Source: Flammula alnicola | Lineage: Eukaryota > Basidiomycota > Agaricomycetes > Agaricales > Strophariaceae | Reading direction: 5' to 3' | Assembly: GCA_015499995.1 (NCBI GenBank) | Contig: JADNRV010000048.1 | Location: 269,220 to 333,219, forward strand | Length of the DNA: 64,000 bases | Shown: positions 1-12,062 of the stretch, piece by piece | Layout: every line of letters begins with the position of its first letter | Numbering within the stretch: the first letter of the stretch is position 1 | Notes under the pieces: generated by a model | Databases searched by the model: none | Told to the model about the DNA's origin: nothing | The model's input: the letters and a program-made list of their open reading frames with translations, nothing else | Position numbers and translations under genes: made by a program

Positions 1-866
1 ATACATTCCCTTTCACAATGGGCACGTTCTTGAGTAACACCACTATTGCATCGTATGCGCCAACTGGGATTGTGCCGACTTCAACTTTGCTCAAGTACGT
101 TGCTGATCTGATTGGATCGACCCGCCCGAACGCGAGTGAGGAATTCCTCTCGCGAGACCACCTATTTTCCTAGTAGATGCCCACATCGCTTGGTAGGCTG
201 CACCTGGTCTTCAATGTGGAGCGCAGCTACACCGACCCGGGCATACTGTTTTACTGTACGAGCGACCATAGCTGGCCCACCGAATCTGTGGCGGAATGTG
301 AGATATTGTCACAAAGGGAAATAGGTTTTATGGACACAAACCCAGTATCGGCATCGGCAATGACGGGGGTCGTAGGATCAAGGCTGCAAACCATTTCAGC
401 AGCCTACATATGACAACGTTAGTCAATATAAATCAGCAAAGCGTTGACGAGCTTACCTGGACAAAGTCGTTCAATGCGGCAATCGCAAGGTCGGGCTGAC
501 CGAGTCGAGATGCTGTTGTTGCAGCACCGCTAAATGTCGCGGGTGCAGTTTAGATTAAGGACATAGTAGACAAGAAGGAGGATGACCTTTGACACAAGCA
601 GGAGAAACCCGCTTCCAGAGCGCATCGTGCGCTGATGCCATCACATCACAGATGCCTGGCGCAACCTATACTTATACAACTTTGTCGGGAATGGCATGGT
701 TTGAAAACAACAAAATTGCGCACCACAATTCCCGGACGGGCAAGCATTTGACGCAACCGGATTGCAGGATTCGTGGATAAAGGGCCATCCAAAAATATTT
801 TCGGATCGAGACGAGCGTTGTAATAAACAGCTTTGGTAACATTGATATGACTTTGTTGATCCATGA
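1..866 (-). pseudogene. PEP mutase / isocitrate lyase family pseudogene (3' part off window)
   Basis: Read right to left, the minus strand gives segments that align exon by exon with the intact gene at 56472-57914: YYNARLDPK near 840, LRQMLARPGIV near 745, SRLGQPDLAIAALNDFV near 460-510, VIADADTG near 350, and LHIEDQVQ plus KRCGH near 170-210. The conserved order and intron positions show common descent. It is broken. An in-frame TAG (162-164, complement) replaces the Gln codon after the KRCGH..GK motif. The second exon (about 590-665) has small insertions and deletions that change frame. The N-terminal part upstream of YYNARLD differs from the intact gene. The intact family cleaves C-C or C-P bonds of oxaloacetate- or PEP-like acids. 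The lower half lies beyond the window edge, so its full extent is unknown. Confidence 0.8.
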
Positions 867-938
867 AGTGCTGATATTTCTACCCCAGCTCCATCTTCCG
901 CTCCCTTACGCAATCTATACACTGGTTTGAGTCGAACC

Positions 939-3900
939 ATGGAGAAAGAAACTGCTGAGGATGTCAAAGAAGCAGTGGAGCGCGACTTTCAAATGCATTG
1001 TCGCGTCGCAGAAACCGATGCGTTGATGGCCAAATTGCTACCGGTACCAGACTCCGTTATCACCAAGGTACTCAAGAAGATGGAGGTGAATTGCTGCTAT
1101 GTGGCTGGAAAGTGGAAAGCCTTTCCGTCACCAAATGCTGCCCAGAAAGAGGAGGAGGTGTACAAGGCCTTCATCAGCGTCGCCAATGCTATCCGTGAAG
1201 CAGCGGAAGAAGTAATGAAAGAGGAAGGCAGCTCCCATGAGCGCCTGGGTGCTAACGAATGGGTGGACTACCATTCAAGGACGCCGATATCCCAAGATAC
1301 AGATGGTGCACCCATACGCCCAGATGCCCTCCTTGCCTTGCTTGCCTTGCTTGGTCTGAAGCAGCAGGTTGAGAAAATGGAATCAGCCAGAGCCAAGGTA
1401 AAAGTCTCGTTCCGTTCTAAGATTTTTTAATGCTGAGTTCCCGCAGAAGCAGGAGTCGAAGGCGACTACTTCGAAGGTGCCGACTTCAATCTTCGCAATT
1501 GTGAGCGAACAAACTGACTCCATATCACAGTTGGCCGTTTGGTGGCTTCAAATAGTCGCGGTAGTTGAAATGAAGCGATCGAATACCGAGGACTGGAAGG
1601 ATCTCGTTAAACAACTCATTGGCTACCTGCGCCGTATTCTCCGCGAGCAACTTGATCGAAGATTTGTCTTTGGTTTCACCCTAGGACCATCTCAGTTGAA
1701 TGTGTGGATGCACGATCGTTCCGGCGTTCTAGGAACGGCCAAATCGATAAACATCCATAAAGTAAGGTTGTTTTATGTCCTTTGAAATGGGAGTTGACGT
1801 CTGCTTCGTAGGATCCAAGCAATTTTATCCGCCTAATCTCCGCTTTCGTTGTCCTCTCCCCCGATAAACTTGGTTTTGATCCTGACATAAAGTTATATTT
1901 ATCACCAGGCATCGTCATACCGTCATACCGGCTTGACAGTGACAGGGAGGCATATTCCACAAATCCCTACGATACGAAATGGGTCATCAAGTTCAGCAAC
2001 GGCAAGGAGTATTTGACGGTCAAAACTTTGAGCATTGCTCGCGCCGGAATTATGCGCGGTAGAGGGACGCTTACGTGGGTCGTGGTTCCTTATCGTCCAG
2101 GACTATCATCGGCAGCTAGCCAAGCATCGCGAAGTCCCCAACAAGATACGAACTCAACCCTCGAATTGCTGAGAGAAGCACCACAGGTTATTTTACTCAT
2201 TTCATCCCTTGCTTGCTTTCTTACCCACATTCATTCCCAGATTTTCGTTCTAAAGCAGACATGGCGACCTCTGGATAGCACAAGCGAAGACTACTACCAT
2301 CAATTCGCAAAGGGGCCTGAAAGCAACTTCGTAGGTGCGATACGTCATTGGGAGGACGTGAAGATCAATGGCGAGAAAGATGACACGGGTAAATTGATCC
2401 GACAAAGCTTGGACGCAAATCCGCCTCCCACTGCAGCAGGCAGTAAGCGTAACAGGGATGAGAATCAGGAACCACACCTTCACGTTTACTGCACGGATGA
2501 AAACGAGATTGGATCATTCTGGGTGGAACATGCTAGAGAACCGGTCTTCCGAATTCGGACGAGAATCCTCTTGTCGACATATGGATGGCCTCTCAAATAT
2601 TTCAGTACACTCAGGGAGCTGCTCCGTGTACTTCGAGGCGCTATTCAAGGTGCTTCTCAGTTCTGTGCATCTTCCAGGGCCTGTTTCACCTCGACATACA
2701 GGCCACAAAGATCTCTACGTCAACGGCGTTCTCCATCGAGATATAAGTCCAGGAAATATCCTTATCGAATGGAATCCTGGGGCTAAGATCACGCCAGCCA
2801 AGTCTAGCGGCCGTCTCATTGACCTAGACCATGCCAAGGATGGCAGGAAGGTCGAAGACCGTCGTTCTAACACTGACCAAATACTTGATTCCGACGACCT
2901 TCATATCGCGGCCCTCAGCATTGCTTCTGAATTCAAGAAAAACACCAAGGTTCCACCTGGTCAATTCAGAATCCAAGAGGATGTCATCCTCCGAGCATTC
3001 GAGGTATACCCATCCAGTATACGTTGCCAGGTTTATGTGGTCGACGCAATTCAACATGCTCTAAATTTCAATCATCATCCCGGGGACGGCACTTGGTCTT
3101 GCATGACCCTTAATTGGAAACAAATAGTTTGGCCAGTTTACCATCCATCTGGTCGTCTACTTATTTTCTTATCCTAACCAGGTTGAAAAACTTTATGAAT
3201 TTGAATCAGACGAACGGGAACATGGGTCACTGAGAACAGTACGTATTACACTCTGTTTATCACTCGCCACACTAACAACGTAGACAGGGCACACCACCAT
3301 ATACCAGTGGTGAAATTCTGTCTGACACATCCTATTTTACACATGAAAAGGTGTACCATGACGCCGTGCATGACCTTGAGTCATTTTTCTGGGTGCTTGT
3401 CCAGATATGCTTGACTCGGAAAGGACCAGGAGGTGAACGCCGAGAAGAACTCACCGTCGACCTGAAGGACGTGTCCGCAATAGACAATGAAAGGTATCAG
3501 CAACTTCGGATTGTGGTGTGGTGTGTTTTTGAAAGCGACTTCGGTCGCCTTCGTGACAACAAAGAACACATCTTCAGAGCCTCTGAAATTTTCGAGCGGT
3601 ATATTTTAAGTAATCTTCACTCTTACTTCGACCCTCTCAAACCACTCATGTCGGAATGGTTTAACCTACTAAGACTTGCTCATACTCATCGTGGACTCGA
3701 ATACCGTGCTGTCCATGACCGTGTCCTCGCAATCCTCGACGGGGTATTGGGCTCCGAAGATTCTGAGCTAGATGTCTTGAACGAGGCAGGGCTGCAAGTG
3801 CTCAAAACCCGTGAACAGGATAGTATGTATAGCTCAGATCACGCAAAACACAAACAAAGCGATCATTAGTGATTCGAATATTACAACCGACTGGGAGACA

Positions 3901-4029
3901 TCCCCTCAAGGAACATCGAATGAATCTCAACCTTACAGAATCCCGATGTCCCCTCCTGATTCACCGTCTCCACGTCCAACAGCCAAGAGGATGAAAGCAG
4001 AACCCCGAACGCTGGATGGTGCTACGTGA
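939..4029 (+). CDS. FunK1 fungal-type protein kinase
   Basis: Multi-exon gene starting at ATG 939; the upstream in-frame TTG at 927 is less likely. The N-terminal third is helical and uncharacterised. The kinase part begins near 1480-1760 with W..QIVAVVEMK and then VWMHDRSGVLGT, typical of FunK1. The next exons (from about 1810) carry LGFDPDIKLYL. The catalytic loop HRDISPGNIL is at about 2733-2762, and LIDLDHAK, which replaces the usual DFG, at about 2815-2840. The C-terminal exon (about 3350-3830) has YHDAVHDLESFFWVLVQI, the FunK1 C-lobe signature. A short Pro/Ser-rich tail with a basic AKRMK motif ends at 4029. Introns are about 45-60 nt and their junctions keep frame. FunK1 kinases are expanded in multicellular mushrooms; their substrates are mostly unknown. 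Exact exon ends, especially the last intron near 3827-3869, are inferred. Confidence 0.88.
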
Positions 4030-4329
4030 AATGGTTTTTAGTGTTTGTCATGATGTCATGTAAGTAATGTTCAATATTACTTGAAGTACCTACTGCATCC
4101 TTTCAACTGGAAATTCAGAATCTGACATTAACATTCCAAGGTATTAATTGTATGTATTGGTTAAGATTCTCAATATTTGGTAGGAATCCCTCGGAATCAT
4201 AATCCGAAAGACGAAGAAAGAAGTCTATCGTAGTAAAAGAATTATTTCGAGAGGCAGCAACACTCATCCGTGGCCTTGCCAGTACTCAGGAGGTACGCAT
4301 CCCTAAGCTACATCAGCAAATTTAAAAAC
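4030..4329. other. Convergent intergenic spacer
   Basis: This AT-rich stretch lies between the 3' ends of the FunK1 gene and the NagA gene. It should hold both 3' UTRs and polyadenylation signals. No ORF or repeat of note was seen. Confidence 0.6.
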
Positions 4330-6441
4330 TCAGTTCTTTTTCGCCCATGCTTCCTTTCCCTTGACCCAGGTGCTGAGAACAATGCCCTGCCTGTCCAAGA
4401 CAACAAGGTCCGCATGAGCTCCTGGACGAAGGGTTCCTTTCTTGTTCTCAATCCCCAAACATCTGCTCGATCATGTGTGGTTAGCAAACTTTAGAAAGAA
4501 AAAATTCAAGTCTGATGATGACGAACTTGGCAGGGTTGTAGGTGGCACATTTAATGGCTTCGCCTAGAGAACATCCTGTAAACCGCGAAAAGTTTCGAAC
4601 GCATTTATCGAGAGTGACAACGCTGATAGAAGTTAGGGTTAGCAACCAGGTCTTGGAAAAATCAAAGGAAAAAGATCAAGGATAATGGACACAGGATAGA
4701 TCCACTTGGATAACGATGAGAAGACAAATTAGGACTGACCTTCCTGCAAGTGTCGTTGTGCCTTCAATGTAAAGGCTTTCACCTTTCTTGAAGAAACGCT
4801 TTCCATCCCGCCATTCATGAACGCCATCTTGGAGATTTGGGTCAAGGATTTTCATTGCTGACGACGAGGCAATGCAATCAACAAAGACATTTTCACTGGA
4901 TGAATGGAGCTTACCATCCGTAATAAGAATACACCTCTCAGGGAAGGAGGAATAGGCCAACTAAATAGGGAGCTTTAGACAAGACAGGTTTGTCAATACC
5001 ACAAAGGAGTACGTACCCTCACGGAATTGGGGTGACAATGGATCCCGTCTACAATCAACCCATAGTACGGACGCTCAAATGCCATATCCGCAACTTGTCC
5101 CTTGTCAAGGTGCAAACTGAGTCTACTTTCCTTTCGAGTTGGAGGGTTAAGGTTAGAGGGCGTAGTGGTGCCGCTCAGCGGAATATCTTTCCGCTTAGGA
5201 GAAATGTCAAACGCTTCTGAGGATGCTGGAGGCGAGGAGGGTTCATGCTGGATAGATTTGTTGTTGGGAAGACCGGCTGATGCAAGCTCCAAGGGCGATA
5301 AGGGATCGGTTAAAGTACATGGAAGGTGTGAGGTAATAGGGATGGCTGGGGAAGATACGTAAGGAGAAGCTCCTAGCAAGCCAATGATAGATGGATCGCG
5401 ATGGTGCAATTGAGGCATCGCATTGAAAAGGTGCGTAATTAGGCGGGCACCATTTTGTACAGCCCGTGCTGCGACCTCGGTACTTGCAACACTGAGGAAA
5501 AAGTTAATTACTGTCAAGACCTTCAAATAAGTTGCAAACCTGTGTCCGATAGAGAATACTATTCCCCTCTTATTCAATTCGTCCATTGCCTTCATCACTC
5601 CCGGAATTTCGGGTGCAGCGGTGATGACTCTAACGGCGGGATTCTGAGACCCAGGCATCATCCAATCTTCGGTCTCGACTAGGTTTACAGAGCCATAAAC
5701 ATCTTCAAACGACTTGAATCCTTCTAGAGCGGGTAACAGATATGCCGGTGCATGAGCTCCACGTTTCGTGAGGTCGATGAACGGGCCTTCGGCGTGCCAT
5801 CCCAACAGTGTGGCAGAAGTTGGAGTTGAGAAAGGTTTAAGGAGACTTAATAGCTTAGGATACTTTGATTTCTCTTGCGTCTATCGTAAAACCGATGAGT
5901 CTGTGGCTTTGTAGCAAAGGCTAGGCCTACGATTATAGTGGGCAACAGTCTAATAACCAGAAAGTGAGTTTCGGTTAATTTCACGCAGAATTTGCGGACT
6001 ACATACGAAGTCACTCCTGTTTCGATTATCCTCTCAGCGACCATCTGCATGCCCTGTCGGTATGCCTCGTCATCGTCCTCGTACACTGAAAAGTCGAAGC
6101 CGTAGGCCCCATTTATCTGGATGTCTAAGAAGCCTGGACTGTTCAAGGCAAAAAAACATGAAAGCTCAGAATGATGAAACTTCTTGGACAAGAAACTCAC
6201 CTCAATATATTTCCTCCAATATCAATAATCCTGTCGGGTCGCTCTCTACGCAGGTAGAAGGTTTTCTGGGTCCTGAAATGAGCGCCAAGATGAGATAACA
6301 ATAAATTACAGAAGTACACACTTGAGCGTCCAAGATCAGACCACGCGTTTCATCTACCCATAAATCCTTCTCGACGATACTACCGTCCTCCTGGGGGAGT
6401 AAGCAATTGGTGAAGCATATAAGACCGTTGGTGGAAGTCAT
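4330..6441 (-). CDS. nagA: N-acetylglucosamine-6-phosphate deacetylase
   Basis: Converts GlcNAc-6-phosphate to glucosamine-6-phosphate plus acetate in cytosolic chitin/GlcNAc catabolism. Start ATG is at 6441 and stop at 4330-4332. Exons in order show: FLDIQINGAYGFDFS (about 6130-6075), metal-ligand motif HAEGPFI (about 5795), GHS.A assembled across an intron near 5540, HLFNAMPQLHHRDP (about 5430-5390, metal-binding His), DGIHCHP near 5020, the active-site Asp in LITDGK (about 4910), and a C-terminal PGAHADLVVLD (about 4400) typical of the amidohydrolase fold. Between HLFNAM and DGIHCHP there is an extra Ser/Pro/Lys-rich insert of roughly 80-100 residues (about 5370-5090) that bacterial NagA lacks. 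Introns are short and frame-consistent. It converges with the FunK1 gene. Confidence 0.93.
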
Positions 6442-9400
6442 TGTTGTTTCGAGGGCAGAGAAGGCTGCAAAAAAGTCGCTTCTTAAGTCTCGTCCTCCGT
6501 TCTATTTGAAGCTAAAGATATGGAGATGTCTTCGCCGAGCATATGGCACATGATGCCGGAGAGCATGCCTTCGCGTTCTGGGTTGATTCTGGATCATCTG
6601 TGTCGTTTGTCTTGATTAGTATAGGAGTTCTCGTTGTCTCTGCACGTTCGTGCAATCATTTGATACATCGAATGAGCTGACAAGCCAGTGGAAGAGTGCG
6701 CATATGAGGGTTTTGATCGAAAGATAAATGAAGCTGTGCTGGTGCCAGCAGGTCGCGTACAAATTTGGAAACTCGAAATCTAGTCCCTTTCCCTGCTACC
6801 GTCACCAGCAGGTTCTTCTTGTACACAAATACTGGCCCATTTGATACCTGGCGCATGGATTGCGTGTCGTGGTTGCAGATTAGGCATCCCCTTCTTTCCA
6901 TGCATGTGTGCGAACTTGCAGAAGGTCATGTCCACATGTTCGACCTTTCTTTGTGTTGTCAGTGTTCATCTACCACGGATTCATCCAAAATGTATATACG
7001 TGCGTTATTGCTTTTTCCCTGCTGAAATACAATTACACTGAAGCCACCTGCACGATATCTAGATTATGGTACGAATATTAACAGATTTAATCATCAGCTT
7101 CATCGACGGTGTTGTATAATCATCGTTCATTCGAAAGGAAGCACAAATTGGGAGCAAATCACATATTCACCAAATCAGAACAGTCGATATTCCTTCCTTG
7201 ACTGCGCCGGAAAGGTGGAGGTGCATACATACACTTCGGTCGAGGCACTCCGAAGGGTAGTCACTCTCTGATCTTCGAGATCATGAATATAATTTGTCGA
7301 ATCTATACGTAGGTGAGTGCGCATAGTGCATGCCTCTTGGGCCGGTGAACGATGCTAACAGTGGCTTCGCAGATATCGAGGCGCCGAGTCGTTGACGCCG
7401 TAAACCATGCCCCGCCACAACTCAAGCCTCAAGCACGAGCCAGCTTACCAGCTCAAATCCGTGGCTAACGGGCTCCTTTTACAGATAGCAGAGAACCAGT
7501 GGATTAGCGAAACTTTGGACCAAGCTTACGTTGAAATACCGCGCCGAACGGATTTTTCTAAAAGACAACAACCCCGACAACGACATCCCTACCTTCTAGA
7601 TAGACCGATTCTTGGCCTGATTGCCGTTTCGTTATATCAGGTGCATCTTATTGCTTGCTTATTACACCATGCTCGCGTTCATTGGATGTTAGTTTTATGG
7701 GCCATCAGTAAGTGTTTGCGCGCCTATCTTATCTTTGCGATTATATGTACTAAACACATACCCGGAGTGCCATGCCGGGGCGATGTTGAGCAATGACATC
7801 ATACTCTTCCGACCGAAGGTTGCGTTTCTTTCATGAACTACGGCCAAAAATTGTCTCAGTTCAGAAAATGGGGAAACATAACCTTCGACGATAGCACGAG
7901 CGGCTCATCGAACGTTGAAATGTAGGTCCGAACTCGGGAGCTCGGATTGAACCAGCTTCAGTTTCTCAACTCATGCCGCGGCCCACGGATTTTCCCGACG
8001 GAATAGGGAAACCAGTGCAATGTAAGTATTGCCTACCCTGGAGCTGTTGGCCGAATCGTTTGGCTCTAGTCGGAAGTCCTGTGGCTTTCCCCATATTACT
8101 CTGGTTTTCGGAAGTTTTCAAAGGCGCGAGTGAACGCACCTTCCAAGTCCGAGGCGACATTAGCGACTCTAGAAATCTCTCATGATACATTCATTCATCC
8201 AATAGGATAAGCACCTCTCTTTGAAGGCTTTATCATATGCATTTTTCATATTCATCGATGTCGCACTGGGCCCAGGAGGTAAACTGAACAGTACAACTAG
8301 GTAAGCGCTAGGCCTTCTATCCGCCAACCCATTTCTAACAATTCCTCAAGGAAATTAGCCTCCAAGTCCCGTTCAGGGATGTCGATGCATGCTGATGATT
8401 TTTTACACAGATAAGATAACGACCCCTTGAGACCTGATGAACACATGCTCCCGAGTTTACGCAGGCAGCTCTGCGCCTTCGGTGCGGGCCAAAGGTGGGT
8501 CGTCGTGAACACCTTCACACGCGGTAGCGTCAATGCCGGTGTGCTATCCCACATGACAGAGCTGCATTCCGGTCCTCTCCTGCAATGGTTTGGACTCGTA
8601 CAACTTTTGAAAAAATCAGAGGTACCACGGGCGAACGTCGGAATTCACTCGGTCCCTGTACTTTCCCGTGTACTTTCCGATGTACTGTCGAATGAGGCCT
8701 GACGCCTGAACGTCGAAAGACAGATGCAATTCATCCTAAACGCCGACGCCCATTGCTATCTTTTTTCGTGTTAGCCAATCCGACGCCGCGGTGCGTTAGC
8801 TTTGACCTCTTTTTGGCATACTCAGACATGCCCACTAGTGCGCTACCTACTTGACAACTGTAAAGCGTCGAATCAAGCAAATACTTACCGGCGCATCAGT
8901 GCTAACAGAAAAACAAAAGAGATGCAAAATTAGCCTCGGACTAAAATTGGGTCTCTGTTTTATTTTAGGACCACCTTCTCGTCGGCTGTTGGTGTGCCAT
9001 GGTCCTTGTCAGTGGTCACCGCCAAAAAGCGACTGACATTCGCAATTGTCAGTAAGTGGAGGCACACGCTACAGTGGAGTCGAGCCTGCTCGAGCCTGAT
9101 ATCGAAATCGAGTCGGTTCACGAGGGAACCCATCTAAGCAATGGCCAGACAAATCAAATCAAATCACCAAGAAAGATAACCGCAATCGCCAAACCCCCCG
9201 TCGCCATGAGCATATCTCTTCGGCTAATCGCATCACTAGGATTGAAAGTCAATTTTCTCTCCCCCTCTATTTTTTGATTGGGTCTTTGAAATCTTCTTGC
9301 ACGCTCCTTTCCAAAACTCGCTGATTCTTTCAATGCAACGCCCCTCGTGTTCTGCAGAGCGTGTCCTCATAAATACATGATTTCCATGGACTTGGACATC

Positions 9401-9936
9401 AAGCTTTCATTTTCGAACGCGAGGTCGCAACGCTCGGAGAATGTTCCATCTACTTACTTACGATGATATGCACTGGTCCGCACGGACGTATTTTTCCATA
9501 CATATGGAGGCAGTTGCTACCCCGCACTGCGGCAGACTGCGACATCAAAACTAATGCATATGGAAACAGCCTCCGTTTGAACTTTGCGTCCGTCAAAGCG
9601 TCGCGGAGCTCGAACGCCTCTCGCCTCTTGTTCGCCTCACTGGCATATCATTCTTCAAAGCCTCAATCAGAGGGGGGCGCTTGATACTAGTTGTTATCAA
9701 CTGTCGATGGTTATAACTTAAGTAACACGCTTTCGCCTCACACCCCGTTGCGATAATTAAACTATGTGCACAGTATTTTTAGGGCTCTTATTTATACACA
9801 TTGCACTTAATGTGGTGTTAAGCAGTCTTCAAGAGCTTGCTGGGCCATTGGATGAGCCGCAGATTTTATCCGGGATGCAATCGTTCGTTAATTTTGATCT
9901 TGAATTGCGACTACTGACGCCTATGGAACTTCTAGG

Positions 9937-9956
9937 TCATTCATTCATTCATTCAT
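9937..9956. repeat. Microsatellite (TCAT)5
   Basis: Five perfect tandem copies of TCAT are read directly in the sequence, in a gene-poor region. Confidence 0.95.
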
Positions 9957-10280
9957 GGCAAACTTTTATTGGCATGCACGACGTCTGGCAGCGTCATGCA
10001 TGAAGTAAGTAGTATACTAGTCAAATGCCACTTGGACGGTTTGAACGCCAGCGCCAGTGTCAAACCAATTTTTGTTCTATGCCAAAAAAGAATGACGACC
10101 GAACTTCTACAGTGGTGTGCGTGTCCTGTAACATTCGGCCGTCTGCCTCGCCACCGAGCCAGGGGGGCATCGTCTGATTTTGATTTTTTATCGTTGCCAA
10201 CTCTTGCGAAGCATGATGCATGATGGCGACGCACGGCTTCTCCTCACCGTCATCCATCTCTCCATGGCCATCAGAAATCC

Positions 10281-10300
10281 TACATACATACATACATACA
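10281..10300. repeat. Microsatellite (TACA)5
   Basis: Five perfect tandem copies of TACA. About 90 bp further on lie (TTCAAG)3 at 10375-10392 and (GCCTGAG)3 at 10461-10481, making a small cluster of simple repeats. Confidence 0.95.
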
Positions 10301-12062
10301 TTGTCCAACAGAAGCGAGCCGAGCCAGATCTGGTTCACTACTTACGGATTCCTTCCACCCAGAAGATCTAAGTATTCAAGTTCAAGTTCAAGTTCATCAT
10401 ATGTAGTACTTACTTTGTACAATTGTTCGCTGATTTCTGCAGATTGCATCGATGGTGGAAGCCTGAGGCCTGAGGCCTGAGCTTGAGCTTGATTGACATG
10501 CGATATCCACTGGAACACCCTCTCGGCGTCCCGGCCCCCTCTCCTCCCCACCAAACCCAAACCAAAAAGCCGGGCCCCAGAAGCCACCCTACATAGAAGT
10601 TTAGAACTGCAAACGGACCGGAAACATGCGTTGTTATATTAGGTAGTAGTCCACTGGCACATCGTATTATAATTATAATCATACCAACGATTCCGAACCG
10701 GGTTTACCTCGAGGATATCGCGGAGCCTTTAAGCTTGCCGATTGAAAGGTAGTGAGTATGTAGTACTCACCTGTACTTCCTAGTAGTAGTCACCTGAGAG
10801 CCTGCCAGAAGACTCCAAGACTCTAGCTATAGACTCGGACGTCTAGAAAAACGGTACCGCAAATAAGTTGTACGTACAGGAGTAAGAAGTCCTTCGAGAA
10901 CCCCACACTTTTACTCCTTAGATTTCGGATTTCACATTTAGGATGGGATACAATACTAAGCGGGGTATTATATCGAACACACGTCTGAGCGAGAGAGTAG
11001 CCGATATCGATACTGAGTAGAATAGTCTAAGGGTGAATTGGAAGAGACAGTGGGCCGCCCAAGTCAAGCCAAGCGAGGTCCCAGACCTCGAAAGGTAAGG
11101 GTGTATGTATGCCATATATACTGGACAATAATAAAAAGACAGTCGAAACCATATCCAACCAATGAAAGGAAAAAAGAAAAGAGGAAGAGGAAGAGGAAGA
11201 GTTAAAAAAAACCCTGCCAAAAGCCCGCCCACCCAAGCGCGACGACGACGTCGACAGAGAGAATGCACAGCAGCCTCAAAAACACACTCATCGGGCGGGG
11301 GCTCAGGCAGGGACGTCGGAGGAAGGAGGGAATCGCATAATACGTTACTTTTCTCATATAATAAAAAAACACAAGTAGCTAAGTAGGTAGTAGTTAAATT
11401 CATAGCAAGCCTGGATGGGTATACGGTATACGAACCACAAAGGGGAAAAAAAGGGAGTTTAGGAGTTAAACATTGTCATATGGTACGATACGGGATACGG
11501 GATGCGGGATACGATAAATAAGTAGACGGATATGCCTGGATTGCCCATGTCTCGGCGGGGCGGCGGCGGCGGCGAAGGATGCGGCGAGTGTGGGTGTGAT
11601 ATGGGTAACGGCGACGGACATTATCGGTGTGTTTTGAGGGTGCGGAGTGGGTTGTAGTAGGTAGGGTGCAGCCATTCCGAGACGGGGCGATTACAGCGCA
11701 GCGTGTGTGCGTGTGTGTGCGGTTGGAGGCGGTGGGTGGGTGTTCATACTAATACAGAGAAGAGAGTGGGATGTGGACAGGGACAGACAGCAAATCGACA
11801 AAGCAGTAAAAAAAGAAGAAAAGAAAAGAATAAACCCTATGGCAGAAAAGAAAAAACGACCTCGAAAAAGAATATAAACAAAGGGGTGGGTGGGATGGTA
11901 TGGCACACGAAAAGAAAAGGAAAAGACCGACAGTAGTCGTAGTCGAATCGAACGCGAAAGATAAAGAAGAAGAAGAAAAAGTCATAAAAAAGGCCGCGCA
12001 CTTCACCTATTACAGTGAAGAAAAGAAAGAATTTTATGTTCAAATGCATAATAACGGGGAGT

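Larger units (their letters stand above)
6442..12062. other. 5.6-kb gene-poor spacer with microsatellites
   Basis: No convincing gene was found. Open frames here (for example 7407-7796 +) lack family motifs, splice support or coding-like composition. Simple repeats are (TCAT)5 at 9937-9956, (TACA)5 at 10281-10300, (TTCAAG)3 at 10375-10392 and (GCCTGAG)3 at 10461-10481. 11160-11215 and 11810-11985 are purine-rich on the plus strand. The right end (about 11000-12062) probably contains the 3' UTR of the bZIP gene, the left end the NagA promoter. Confidence 0.5.

Noticed and set aside
927..938. Upstream TTG start for the FunK1 kinase
   Set aside because: An ATG follows 12 nt later in the same frame; non-AUG initiation has no support here.
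7407..7796. 129-codon plus-strand ORF in the gene-poor region
   Set aside because: No motif, no supporting exons, and no family resemblance; likely chance.
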